Below, in pieces: positions 7,581 through 15,228 of a stretch of DNA of 33,747 nucleotides. The notes under the pieces are model-generated. The model was not told the origin of the DNA. It ran no database searches and saw only the letters and a program-made list of their open reading frames with translations. Position 1 is the first letter of the stretch. The number at the start of each line of letters is the position of its first letter. This DNA comes from an uncultured Pseudobdellovibrionaceae bacterium. GTDB lineage: Bacteria > Bdellovibrionota > Bdellovibrionia > Bdellovibrionales > Bdellovibrionaceae. Position numbers and translations under genes: made by a program. Where the stretch lies: assembly GCA_937900305.1 (NCBI GenBank), contig CALCCV010000316.1, positions 1-33,747 on the forward strand, read 5' to 3'.

Positions 7581-8441
7581 ATGGCTACCAAAAAAGAAAC
7601 TAAAGGCTCAGAAAAGCTACAGGCATCTGTAGCTGAAATCCCGGTCAAAATTGAAATCAATTTTGAGAGTGGGCTCATCACGGCTGAGCTGATTAAGGTT
7701 GTCCGTCCATCCGTAGGGAGAATCCAAACTTTACTGAAATCCCAAACACGGACCACTCTGCGAATTGCTGATGAATTGGCTGCCTTGCAAGCTCAGTTTC
7801 ACTCATTTGCAGTAAAAAAGAAATCTACCAAGGAAGAAGCTGATGCGGCTTTCTCGGAGTTCGTTGAGCAAGTCTTCAACTTAAAGGCTTCAAGAGCCAA
7901 AGAGTATGTTCGTGTTGCTAATAAAGAATTAGTGCGAAGCCTTCAGCTTCCCATTTCACATCTTTGTGAGTTGGCCCGTGTTCCTGATGAATCCCTGAAG
8001 GAGCTTTTAGAAGATAACTCTGAAGAAAAGTTGCTTGAACTGAATTTCCGATCAGTTCAAGCCTTGGCAAACAAGTACAACGACAATGCTAGAAATAAAA
8101 AAGAAAATACTGCGGTAAGCACTTCTCAAAAATCTACTGAAAGTCTCGAAGAACCTGGAGATGGTTCATCTCCTAAGCAACTGCCGGTTGGAAATATAGC
8201 TCCTGAGAGAGAGCTTTCAATTCTATTTGAAAAAGAGACTGCAGAGTCATTGAAAGAGCAAGAAAGCTACGGCTCTAACTTGGTAGGCAACACTGCTATG
8301 GCCACGGCCCGGCTCCGCTCTGCTTTTGAGAATTTCACTGAAGCATTCCGTGGCACTCCTCTAACCTTTGAAGCCAAGACCCTCATTGCTGAAATTTCTG
8401 ATTGGAAAGAACAAGAAAAACTTAACCGGAAGAAAGGATAA
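7581..8441 (+). CDS. DUF3102-like protein, partner of the adjacent DNA methyltransferase
   Basis: The protein is 286 residues, with a start behind AAAAAAAGGAG (about 7564-7574). Residues about 55-115 (LKSQTRTTLRIADELAAL, then FSEFVEQVFNLKASRAKEYVRVANKE) follow the pattern of DUF3102 and related phage/plasmid proteins, in which a helical segment is followed by an HTH-like 'G.F..w.....s...a..Y.r.a' stretch. The C-terminal half is low-complexity and acidic, then helical. Only 4 bp separate it from the methyltransferase start, so the two are co-expressed. A DNA-binding helper or accessory role is inferred from family and position. Confidence 0.5.
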   Translation: MATKKETKGSEKLQASVAEIPVKIEINFESGLITAELIKVVRPSVGRIQTLLKSQTRTTLRIADELAALQAQFHSFAVKKKSTKEEADAAFSEFVEQVFNLKASRAKEYVRVANKELVRSLQLPISHLCELARVPDESLKELLEDNSEEKLLELNFRSVQALANKYNDNARNKKENTAVSTSQKSTESLEEPGDGSSPKQLPVGNIAPERELSILFEKETAESLKEQESYGSNLVGNTAMATARLRSAFENFTEAFRGTPLTFEAKTLIAEISDWKEQEKLNRKKG

Positions 8442-8445
8442 TTTT

Positions 8446-9687
8446 ATGAAGGACAAGAAAAAATCCAATCAGCCATTCACTCTTCATTTGGGAAACAATC
8501 TTGATGCATTGGCAAAGTATCCTGACCAATCCATCCATGCCGTTGTGATTGACGGACCCTACGGAATGAACTCCAAAGAATACAATGTCCAAGAGCTAGC
8601 TAAGCAATATCTGAAAGGAGAGAACTATCTGCTTGGAGGGAAGGGAATTGTGGGAATGGATTGGGACTCAGACCTTCCTACTCTTGCACTCGCAAAGGAA
8701 CTTCTGCGGGTTCTAAAACCCGGAGGTTTCGTAGTGTGTTTTGCTGCGGCAAGAACCTATGACATCTTGGTGTTCACACTGAGATGGGCCGGGTTTCAAA
8801 TCAAGGACCAATTAATCTGGGCCTATGCTTCCGGAGTTCCCAAGGGTCAATGGCTTGAAAATCAAGCGGAAGAAGTTGAAGGTCTTGCGGGATTAAACAC
8901 ATCCCTAAAGCCTGCGGTTGAACCAATAGTTTTAGCTCAGAAGCCAATACCTAAAGGTGTCTCCGTTCTAGAGAACTACGAGCAACATGGAACCGGAGCC
9001 TTAAACATTGGGGCTGTGCAAGTGACTCGTAAAGATGGGGAAACTCGCTATCCTGCAAATATCATCACGGATGGTAGCAAAGTCGTTGAAAAAGGATTTA
9101 CCGGCGGAGACTCGAATTTCAATGCCTGCAGTCTTTCAATCCTAGACGAGCTGCTAAATCCAATTCTTTACTACTCTAAAGCTCAGGTCCGGGACCGTGA
9201 GTTTGGATTGGACAAACATGAGTCTGAAATACGGCGGAATGCACTCTTCAGCGGCAATGATACGGATTTCAAAAATATCCATCCAACAGTGAAGCCTTTG
9301 GCTCTGATGCGGCATCTAGTCCGATTGGTGTCTCGTCCGGGAGATATTGTAATGGACTGCTTTTTAGGAAGTGGCAGCACGGGCTGTGCCGCAATTCTCG
9401 AGAACCGTCGATTCATAGGAATGGAGTTAAATCAGGACTATTTCAGAGTGGCGGAAGCACGGATTCTCCGAACCGTTGAGTTGAAAGAAAAATTCAAAGT
9501 TTCCGACCCTGAGCAATTAACATTGCTTGCTGAATTAGAGGAAATTGAAACGGCAATGCAGAAAGTTGCGGACTCTGTGTTGAAAGATCCAAAGAATAAA
9601 GTTCATCACACTAAGCTTGGAACACTTGAAATTAAAAGAAAGGTTTGTCTTTCAAATCTCAAGAAATCCTATCCCATAGCCGCCTGA
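8446..9687 (+). CDS. Orphan beta-class DNA methyltransferase (N4-cytosine/N6-adenine type)
   Basis: The protein is 413 residues from ATG 8446, with AAGGA (8435-8439) as ribosome site. The catalytic motif IV is near the N-terminus (VVIDGPYG, residues 33-40) and the AdoMet-binding motif I is near the C-terminus (DCFLGSGSTG, from residue 304), the beta order. The middle (LLRVLKPGGFVVCFAAARTYD, then ALNIGAVQV and RYPANIITDGS) matches phage and plasmid methyltransferases of this type. The motif reads DGPY where DPPY is usual. No restriction enzyme gene is adjacent, so a protective or regulatory methylase is more likely than a restriction system. A strong terminator follows. Confidence 0.88.
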   Translation: MKDKKKSNQPFTLHLGNNLDALAKYPDQSIHAVVIDGPYGMNSKEYNVQELAKQYLKGENYLLGGKGIVGMDWDSDLPTLALAKELLRVLKPGGFVVCFAAARTYDILVFTLRWAGFQIKDQLIWAYASGVPKGQWLENQAEEVEGLAGLNTSLKPAVEPIVLAQKPIPKGVSVLENYEQHGTGALNIGAVQVTRKDGETRYPANIITDGSKVVEKGFTGGDSNFNACSLSILDELLNPILYYSKAQVRDREFGLDKHESEIRRNALFSGNDTDFKNIHPTVKPLALMRHLVRLVSRPGDIVMDCFLGSGSTGCAAILENRRFIGMELNQDYFRVAEARILRTVELKEKFKVSDPEQLTLLAELEEIETAMQKVADSVLKDPKNKVHHTKLGTLEIKRKVCLSNLKKSYPIAA

Positions 9688-9711
9688 GACGGAAAATGAC
9701 CCACATGATTT

Positions 9712-9747
9712 AAGGCCTCCGGATTAAAACCGGAGGCCTTTATTTTC
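9712..9747 (+). terminator. Rho-independent terminator after the methyltransferase gene
   Basis: A perfect 11-bp stem AAGGCCTCCGG/CCGGAGGCCTT (9712-9722 with 9730-9740), loop ATTAAAA, is followed by TATTTTCT. The flanking A and T runs suggest it could act in both directions, but only plus-strand genes surround it. Confidence 0.88.
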
Positions 9748-9766
9748 TGGTGATTGCGTCGCTCTT

Positions 9767-9816
9767 ACAGGCACCTGTACGGAAATAATCTTCATACCGT
9801 CCCAGTTACCGTCCCA
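9767..9816 (+). repeat. ACAGGCACCTGT dyad plus CCGTCCCA-N6-GTCCCA module, copy B
   Basis: ACAGG-N2-CCTGT followed by ACGG (9767-9782) lies upstream of GTCCCA at 9799-9804 and 9811-9816, again 12 bp apart. Copy C on the minus strand has the same two parts in the same order: dyad at 3832-3843 followed by GCGG, pair at 3781-3798. The site is 70 bp upstream of the next gene and downstream of a terminator, so it probably belongs to that gene's promoter. A second small dyad TCAAGG/CCTTGA (9841-9862) lies nearer the start. Confidence 0.45.
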
Positions 9817-9885
9817 CTCGTAGAGCGATCCTAGTTCCAATCAAGGCAATTACTGACCTTGAGAAACTGAACAAAGGAGAAGCAA

Positions 9886-10362
9886 ATGCCAAACTGGTGT
9901 TTTAATGAGGTTGAAATTAAAGGAACAAAGAAAGCGATTGAGAAGGTCGCGAAGCTAATGAAGCAAGTGGAAGAGACGGGAGATTTCTTTGAGCTAGTTT
10001 ATCCTACGCCCGACGGTATCGGTGATCGCTACCCGCATTGGTATGACTGGCGAGTCAAATACTGGGGCACCAAATGGGACATCGATACGGAGTCTCTAGG
10101 CTTCACCGTTAATCAAACATCCGTCACAATGAGTTTCGACTCCGCATGGTCACCCCCTGTAGAATTCTTCGCTAAATTTTCCGAAATTTTTAAAGTAACG
10201 GTAGAAATTAGATTTCTTGAAGAAGGACGAGATTTTGCCGGGTGCTGCATATGCAAAGCAGGGAAAATCGTAAGTGAAGATGTCCGCCACGATGTAGATC
10301 GCGAAGACATTCTCTATTATGAACTCGACCCCGAAATGGTCATGGATGAGGACGAGGAGTAA
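9886..10362 (+). CDS. YubB ferredoxin-like (DUF1281/API92-type) protein
   Basis: The protein is 158 residues, with a start behind AAAGGAG. It opens with MPNWCFNEVEIKG and contains WYDWRVKYWGTKWDID near 46-61, then MSFDSAWSPPVEFF and the end motif EEGRDFAGCC. These are the conserved blocks of the DUF1281/YubB family carried by conjugative plasmids and phages. The biochemical role of the family is not established. The acidic C-terminus (DEDEE) overlaps the ribosome site GAGGAG of the next gene, so the two form an operon. Confidence 0.8.
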   Translation: MPNWCFNEVEIKGTKKAIEKVAKLMKQVEETGDFFELVYPTPDGIGDRYPHWYDWRVKYWGTKWDIDTESLGFTVNQTSVTMSFDSAWSPPVEFFAKFSEIFKVTVEIRFLEEGRDFAGCCICKAGKIVSEDVRHDVDREDILYYELDPEMVMDEDEE

Positions 10363-10366
10363 GATC

Positions 10367-11140
10367 ATGGCGAAGAAAAAAGTTTATAAATGGGAGCTGC
10401 ATCTTCACTTCTTAAGTGAAGATGCTCAAAAAAAATTCCGACCGATCAATAACGAGGAATTTATATTTGATAGAGTTCTTCCTGTTCCATTGGCAATCCA
10501 AGTAGCCGCTAAAGCAGATCCGTCAAAGTACAAAGCTTGGCTTTACTTACATCACGGAACCGAGGACTTGATTGGAAAGGAAGCCACCATCGAGGTGGCT
10601 GATCCTACTGTGCTTGTCATTACATTCACCACTCAAACAACAATTTATCCAGCCAGATTCATAGATAGTCTTTCGAGGCACCATCCTATCTGGCAAATTC
10701 ATTTAACAATTAATCCTCCTTTAGGATCAAAGGATTTGGAGTCTACAGGGATTTTTTCTACATCCTTTTACGGGTTACCTCATCCCGTCTTCGAGATTGA
10801 GGAAACAATTAAAATGTTAATTGATGAGATGGGTGACGAAGCAATCGATGAAGTTCAAACGCTCTATGCCGACTTTATTTGTCATTGCTCGTTATTTTGG
10901 GAGCGGGCTATTGAACGCGGCCTATACCGGCGGCTGCGATTGCAATTCCGTGAAAGACTGGGGGAAGTTTGCAAACGGATGGATTTACCAATTTTAGAGC
11001 ACCAATTAGTAAAACTCGGAAAATGGGACTCTCGCCTGGAGGCCGACAAGCAAGGTAGGCCCCGTCCTTGGGAGATTCCAATTTTTCATCCGTATTTAAA
11101 CTGTTCAAAAAGGCCTTTCACTAAAAAGACTGCTCTTTAA
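10367..11140 (+). CDS. Hypothetical protein co-transcribed with the YubB-like gene
   Basis: The protein is 257 residues from ATG 10367, which has GAGGAG (10354-10359) seven bases upstream; the frame is open further left inside the preceding gene, but without such a site. The N-terminal 120 residues have alternating beta-like strands (YKWELHLHFLSE, then ATIEVADPTVLVITFTTQTTIYPARF) that could be a divergent ferredoxin-like fold of the same sort as its neighbour. The C-terminal part is helical with Trp and Arg (FWERAIERGLYRRLRLQFRE). I do not recognise the family and see no membrane or secretion signal. Confidence 0.6.
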   Translation: MAKKKVYKWELHLHFLSEDAQKKFRPINNEEFIFDRVLPVPLAIQVAAKADPSKYKAWLYLHHGTEDLIGKEATIEVADPTVLVITFTTQTTIYPARFIDSLSRHHPIWQIHLTINPPLGSKDLESTGIFSTSFYGLPHPVFEIEETIKMLIDEMGDEAIDEVQTLYADFICHCSLFWERAIERGLYRRLRLQFRERLGEVCKRMDLPILEHQLVKLGKWDSRLEADKQGRPRPWEIPIFHPYLNCSKRPFTKKTAL

Positions 11141-11201
11141 GTAGCCAATCTTGATCGGTTGGTTCGAAGAGCAATCTCAAAATAGCCTGATTTATTTCCG
11201 G

Positions 11202-11321
11202 CTATTCTCTTCGCTTATCGTCGTATTCTTTCTTCTTTTTCTTCCGCTCATTCACTCCATCTTCAAATCCGAATGCATATCCAACTAATAGAGCGAGAGC
11301 AGCAATCCACCAAGCAACCAT
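11202..11321 (-). CDS. 39-residue single-pass membrane peptide
   Basis: ATG at 11319-11321 on the minus strand follows a perfect AAAGGAGG (11326-11333). The product has one hydrophobic segment (VAWWIAALALLVGYAFGF, residues 2-19) and a strongly charged tail (NERKKKKKEYDDKRRE). The gene begins 13 bp after the upstream minus-strand gene, so both are probably on one transcript. Topology (membrane anchor with a basic cytoplasmic tail) resembles small inner-membrane proteins of mobile elements. Function is unknown. Confidence 0.65.
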   Translation of the reverse strand: MVAWWIAALALLVGYAFGFEDGVNERKKKKKEYDDKRRE

Positions 11322-11334
11322 AAGACCTCCTTTC

Positions 11335-11739
11335 TTAACGACTTGCACTTCTAAAAATCATCATTCGCCAAGTTTTTCGGACAATCGCATAGGGGAATAT
11401 CATTGCGACCTCACATCGAATCGGGTCTTTGGTTACAGCTCCATCATCGACCGAGAACCGTTTCTTATTTCCGTTTCTATCAATTGGATTAAGTACTCTC
11501 GCGAGAGCTAAGATTAGTTCGGCTTCCGTGATTTTCTTTTTGTCTTTGTTCTTTCTAAGGATTCGATAGAGCCCTTGGTTTTCGTCATCCGAGTCCGGGT
11601 ACTTGTAGCAAATCGACTCGCCCTGATTTAGTAGTCTAACCAGTGGTCTGACCGCGATTTTTAGCTCGTGGTAGATCAGTCGATACCTGATTTCATGTTT
11701 CTGCTTTTCTGTGGCTTCTTCTAACTGCGTTTGATTCAT
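11335..11739 (-). CDS. Hypothetical protein
   Basis: The protein is 134 residues from ATG at 11739, which has GGAG six bases upstream. The frame is open to 11883, but that stretch has no good ribosome site and unusual composition. It is helical and basic: an N-terminal helix (LEEATEKQKHEIRYRLIYHE), a central DSDDENQGLYRILRKNKDKKKI and a hydrophobic C-terminal stretch (EVAMIFPYAIVRKTWRMMIF). I recognise no family. The following 39-residue membrane peptide is probably co-expressed. Confidence 0.5.
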   Translation of the reverse strand: MNQTQLEEATEKQKHEIRYRLIYHELKIAVRPLVRLLNQGESICYKYPDSDDENQGLYRILRKNKDKKKITEAELILALARVLNPIDRNGNKKRFSVDDGAVTKDPIRCEVAMIFPYAIVRKTWRMMIFRSASR

Positions 11740-11892
11740 TTTTTTCTCCATTTCGTTAAGGGTTGCGGTTGATGGTTTCACCTCGACGAGACTGCTCGTC
11801 TTTGGTTGAATACCGCCTTTAAATGGAAATCTGCGAGAATTGAGACAAAATACTCGCCATGACTGGCTTTTGCTTTTTTCCATTTATTGAGG

Positions 11893-12393
11893 ATGGAAAG
11901 ACTTAAAAATTACGAATATCCACGACTCGAGGCTTTGAAGCAGGGTCTCTTAGTTCGTGGGGAAATTATTGAAGGAACTCTCGGAGCCGCTGACTATGCC
12001 TATTGGATGTTTGAGATTATCATTGTCGAACGTGATCACGATCTTCGCCCGTTAGTGGATGCAAATGGCAATGAGCTTTCCAGGGATGAAAAGTTTCTGC
12101 TGATACAGGCGGCGAACAGGTATATTCACTACCTAAAAGAGCGAGGGTCTCTGGATAAACGAATTAAGGCAAATCTCGCCTATCTTGCTAACCGTGTTGA
12201 TACATTCTCGCACTTCAAAACGAATAACCCACAATATGAAGTGTCACATAGAGATGCATGGTTAAATCTTTTCAAGAGTTATCTGGATGCCACGAAGTCT
12301 CAGGACTGGCCTTTCTACTTTAAGACCTTAGATGCCATTAAAGAGTTTCAGCTTGATCCCGAAGGGTTTCCGTTGTCGTCTTTATTTTTCTGA
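11893..12393 (+). CDS. Hypothetical protein
   Basis: The protein is 166 residues from ATG 11893 (an in-frame TTG at 11887 is less likely). TTCCATTTA lies seven bases before the ATG, where a -10 element would sit for a leaderless mRNA. The protein is helical with a Tyr/Trp-rich core (GAADYAYWMFEIIIVERDHD) and a short helical repeat-like C-terminus. I recognise no family. Its 3' end overlaps the 3' end of the convergent membrane-protein gene by 46 bp. Confidence 0.55.
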   Translation: MERLKNYEYPRLEALKQGLLVRGEIIEGTLGAADYAYWMFEIIIVERDHDLRPLVDANGNELSRDEKFLLIQAANRYIHYLKERGSLDKRIKANLAYLANRVDTFSHFKTNNPQYEVSHRDAWLNLFKSYLDATKSQDWPFYFKTLDAIKEFQLDPEGFPLSSLFF

Positions 12394-12887
12394 TGAAAGT
12401 TTCCAAAAAAATCTCGACGAATTTTCCTTTGTACGGATTTTTTCGGTAGTTCAATTCGTGCCGGAGTGTCTTTCGCTTTCTTTTCTTTCCATCCTTCACT
12501 GAAATGTCGAAACAGCACATAGATAGTTTGAACAACGATAACGATTCCAATTCCAGTAATGGTCCTGGTTGCGAGTGTTTTGCTAACCCATCCCATTGAG
12601 TGAACGAACAGTGGCACGATCAGACCAAATGAGGCCAGTTGGGCTGTTGATAGCACCCAGAAGATCACATAATCCGACTCCGATTCCTCTTGCTGCTTTT
12701 CATGCACTCCTCGAAAGTGGGCGCGCATGGAATCTTTGACGAGGTGGCGAATTCCGTAAGCTACAATCATCAAAGCAAAGCTAATCTTCGCAACACTCTG
12801 ATTCGGAGAGACAAATACAAGTACGAGAAGAAAAAATAAAGACAGACTAAGTCTAGAGTGGATTTTCTTCTTCGTTTTATACTTCAT
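12348..12887 (-). CDS. Multipass membrane protein of unknown function
   Basis: The protein is 179 residues from ATG 12887, with AGGTGG six bases upstream; an in-frame GTG at 12896 is possible. It has about four hydrophobic segments at roughly 13-30, 35-50, 75-100 and 105-128 (for example LSLFFLLVLVFVS and TGIGIVIVVQTIYVLF). The charged C-terminus (EKKAKDTPARIELPKKSVQRKIRRDF) should be cytoplasmic. The start overlaps the end of the upstream gene by 11 bp, so both are co-transcribed. Function is unknown. Confidence 0.6.
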   Translation of the reverse strand: MKYKTKKKIHSRLSLSLFFLLVLVFVSPNQSVAKISFALMIVAYGIRHLVKDSMRAHFRGVHEKQQEESESDYVIFWVLSTAQLASFGLIVPLFVHSMGWVSKTLATRTITGIGIVIVVQTIYVLFRHFSEGWKEKKAKDTPARIELPKKSVQRKIRRDFFGNFHQKNKDDNGNPSGSS

Positions 12888-13809
12888 TATTACCACCTTC
12901 TGGCTGTGGTAAAGGCCGCTTTGCTCGGGCAGCCATAAAGATGCGGTCGATGTAAGCAGCGATCTCGCTATGCTTAGTTCCTGCGTTTACTTTTTCGATA
13001 ACCTTAGCAGCTACTGATGCGATTTCCTCTCGAGGCTTCATCATAATAGCCAGGTATCTCTTCTCTAGTTCTCGGAGATACTCCACCTGCTCTTCAAATA
13101 GGCTTTCAATTTCGCCACATCTTACTAAATCGATGTTGGTTGATTCATGAAAGTAGTCCGCCATAATTCTAAGAGGGTGCAAACTTGTGAGGTTAAATTT
13201 TTTATTCTCGAACCGCTCTCTCAATTTCCAATCTGGATTTTTCTCCAGGGAATCCTCTGTGGGCACAGCTTCATGCTGAGTGGATTCATTTGTTGGCTCT
13301 TCGACCTTCAACTCTTGTATTTTTGGCTTTCCTCGTCCTATTCTACCTGCCTCATGCTTTGGGAATGCCTTTGCGAAAGTCGCTTCAAAGTGCCCAAGAG
13401 ATTCAAAGGGCGGATGAGCAAACTCTGGAATTGGTTCGTTCAGAGCCACCGCATCTTTTTTGAGTCGTTCAAAAAGATCGCGGGTTAAGCGCCATTGAGT
13501 CAGGTCTTTCTCAAAGACATGAAGGAACCGTCCTCGAGCGAGGCGGCTGACACGGATCAATTTTAAAGTCATAAGCCTGGCTCGCGCTCTTCGGAATTGT
13601 TTAGGGCCAATCTCTAGCCGTTTGACGAAAGTTCGCTCATCAAATGAACAACCGAGATCGCCTCTTAGCATGATTAGTAACAACAACTCCCGCTCGTCTC
13701 GCCCTAACAAGGGGTGATAAACCAAACATGATGGGTACGGGGTGAATTGGTAGGAAAGTCGCCGTGTCGCGGCCTTCCTGGCGGTTTGCGGGGATGTTTT
13801 ATCGGTCAT
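12877..13809 (-). CDS. Winged-helix DNA-binding protein, possible replication or regulatory protein
   Basis: The protein is 310 residues from ATG 13809, with AAAGGAG eight bases upstream. Residues about 30-105 (LLGRDERELLLLIMLRGDLG, then FVKRLEIGPKQFRRARARLMTLKLIRVS) are a helix-turn-helix with wing, of the kind that opens replication-initiator and DnaD-like proteins of plasmids and phages. The middle is acidic and flexible; the C-terminal 110 residues are helical (EEQVEYLRELEKRYLAIM). The gene is divergent from another wHTH gene across a structured 350-bp gap. An initiator role is inferred, not shown. Confidence 0.5.
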   Translation of the reverse strand: MTDKTSPQTARKAATRRLSYQFTPYPSCLVYHPLLGRDERELLLLIMLRGDLGCSFDERTFVKRLEIGPKQFRRARARLMTLKLIRVSRLARGRFLHVFEKDLTQWRLTRDLFERLKKDAVALNEPIPEFAHPPFESLGHFEATFAKAFPKHEAGRIGRGKPKIQELKVEEPTNESTQHEAVPTEDSLEKNPDWKLRERFENKKFNLTSLHPLRIMADYFHESTNIDLVRCGEIESLFEEQVEYLRELEKRYLAIMMKPREEIASVAAKVIEKVNAGTKHSEIAAYIDRIFMAARAKRPLPQPEGGNNEV

Positions 13810-13835
13810 AGTGTTTTCTCCTTTATTCATTTTGT

Positions 13836-14130
13836 TAAATGGAAGATTTGCGACTGTGGGGTCGCATTAGGGGAAAAAATAGAGTGAATCCCTGGACCGC
13901 CTTGAAGAGCAGAAACTGACCCCGAGCCTACGAGACTGCGAGCCCAAGCCTGCCCATTTAAAGAATAAATAATTAGCAAACAGGGGCTTGATCGAACCAA
14001 GCCATGCCCCTTGTTGGGGGCTAGGCTTAGTTCGAAAGCCCTTTAAAGAGGGAGTCCTCCGTGGAGGCAGACGGTATCGCCGACGATAGGCCCACATGCC
14101 GTTGCCTCATGCTTCGTCAGTTCAAAAATT
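13836..14130. other. Structured 350-bp intergenic region between divergent wHTH genes
   Basis: No convincing gene. It holds several dyads: GCGAC/GTCGC (13850-13854 with 13861-13865), GGCTTG-ATCGAAC-CAAGCC (13985-14003), GCCCC-TTGTT-GGGGC (14006-14020) and TATCG-CCGA-CGATA (14075-14088). A minus-strand frame of 76 codons here looks like a translation of GC-rich structured DNA. Position between divergent DNA-binding proteins would suit an origin (replication or transfer) or a structured RNA. Confidence 0.35.
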
Positions 14131-14160
14131 CTCGGGATCAGTTTTTCCATTTAGATAGGT

Positions 14161-14586
14161 ATGAAAGCACCTAAAAAACCCCTACGAGTTCTCAGACCAA
14201 CGGCCTTCCAAATCTACGATTTTCTTTGGGACAAGCTCGAACTTTTACCTGCAGCTCTTCAGGAAAAAAGAATCGTCAATGTCTCAAAAGCTGAGATCGA
14301 AAGAGAGTTCGGCTTCTCCATCAATACAATCCGTTCAGCCCTCGATTTCGAGCTAGAAAGGGAGTTCAATCTCATCAGAAAGCTTCCAGATGAACCAGGC
14401 AAACAGAAGAACAGAATCCTTCTTGTTCCTGAGAAGGAATGGAACTGGGAGCTTATCAGAACGATGGTCTTCGATAAGACAAAGAAGAATCAGCGAGGCA
14501 AGAGCAATGAGGCATCAATTTTTGATGATTTGACTGTTTATGACGGGGGATCAATCGGGAAAATTCCGGAAAGTTCGGATGAATAG
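14161..14586 (+). CDS. Small helix-turn-helix protein
   Basis: The protein is 141 residues. Residues about 10-80 (TAFQIYDFLWDKLELLP, then VSKAEIEREFGFSINTIRSAL) form a DNA-binding helix-turn-helix with a recognition helix INTIRSALDFELEREFNLI. The C-terminus is charged. ATG 14161 has no ribosome site, and TTCCATTTA ends seven bases upstream, as expected for a leaderless mRNA. GATCAGT repeats flank the gene on both sides (14134-14145 and 14588-14640) and are candidate binding sites for its own product. Confidence 0.6.
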   Translation: MKAPKKPLRVLRPTAFQIYDFLWDKLELLPAALQEKRIVNVSKAEIEREFGFSINTIRSALDFELEREFNLIRKLPDEPGKQKNRILLVPEKEWNWELIRTMVFDKTKKNQRGKSNEASIFDDLTVYDGGSIGKIPESSDE

Positions 14587-14587
14587 A

Positions 14588-14640
14588 GATCAGTAATATA
14601 GGGTTTGGGTTTTAAGGGATCAGTTTTGGATCGGATCAGT
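14588..14640 (+). repeat. GATCAGT repeat cluster
   Basis: GATCAGT is at 14588-14594, GGGATCAGTTTT at 14616-14627 and GGATCAGT at 14633-14640. An identical 12-mer GGGATCAGTTTT is at 14134-14145, just before the preceding wHTH gene. Such spaced direct repeats in front of two consecutive genes look like operators of one regulator. Confidence 0.45.
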
Positions 14641-14686
14641 AGAAGACGGTTCTTCCATTTAAGAGTTCTAAAGGAGGAATTCGGTC

Positions 14687-14923
14687 ATGAAAAAAGAAAG
14701 TATAAAGCTCGTTCCGTTCGTTGAACTTCCAGAGACGGATGTGAGATTTCGTGTGGAGAGAATTGATAGCGGAGCCGTGATAGCTCTACTGAAGTTTGAC
14801 GAAAGGTTTGAGCCATTGATCGCCTGGCAAGGTGAGCGGGTTTCGATGGAAGAGAGCCTCGAACTTAGCCAGCAGATTGCTGAAAAACAGCGGCACCTAT
14901 TCGGCGACATTCTCAAAAATTAA
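14687..14923 (+). CDS. Small hypothetical protein
   Basis: The protein is 78 residues behind AAAGGAGGAATTCGGTC, a strong ribosome site. It appears to have two or three beta strands (SIKLVPFVELPETDVRFRVE, then GAVIALLKF) followed by a helix (SMEESLELSQQIAEKQRHLF). No family is recognised. GATCAGT repeats and TTCCATTTA (14653-14661) lie just upstream and suggest shared control with the wHTH gene. Confidence 0.55.
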   Translation: MKKESIKLVPFVELPETDVRFRVERIDSGAVIALLKFDERFEPLIAWQGERVSMEESLELSQQIAEKQRHLFGDILKN

Positions 14924-14969
14924 TCGGCCTCGCTGTCCCATTATCTCGTGGTTCTATGGCTAGCATTCA

Positions 14970-15034
14970 TTGCCCTAAATTCCCCAACATCATGCTGAAC
15001 AAACTCCATTCATCCAAGGGCTCTTTTAGGGCAA
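14970..15034. repeat. 10-bp inverted repeat in a 340-bp gene-free stretch
   Basis: TTGCCCTAAA (14970-14979) and its exact complement TTTAGGGCAA (15025-15034) are 45 bp apart. The whole interval 14924-15264 contains no convincing gene. The arms could be a regulator's two sites or a long hairpin. Confidence 0.4.
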
Positions 15035-15228
15035 AGGCCTTCATACTTTTCCCTGGAGAAAATTAAAATTCTTCAACGAAGAGAGCCTTGGTTTTCTGAT
15101 TTTCGCTCGAAAAAGCGCCAAATGTTTTGACGCCGTGGCCGATCAATTTCCGCGCCGGTTTGAAAATATCAGAGATCAATCCGAAGTTTCGCACGCTTAG
15201 GCGACCCATCAAAAAAGTGCGTTTTCGA

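Noticed and set aside
11181-11206. AATAGCC/GGCTATT hairpin as a terminator between convergent genes
   Set aside because: Seven pairs with a 12-base loop and no clear T-run; too weak to call.
13867-14097. A 76-codon minus-strand frame in the structured gap
   Set aside because: Composition (Arg/Ser/Pro-rich, no ribosome site) is what stem-rich DNA gives by chance, and the region is better explained by dyads.
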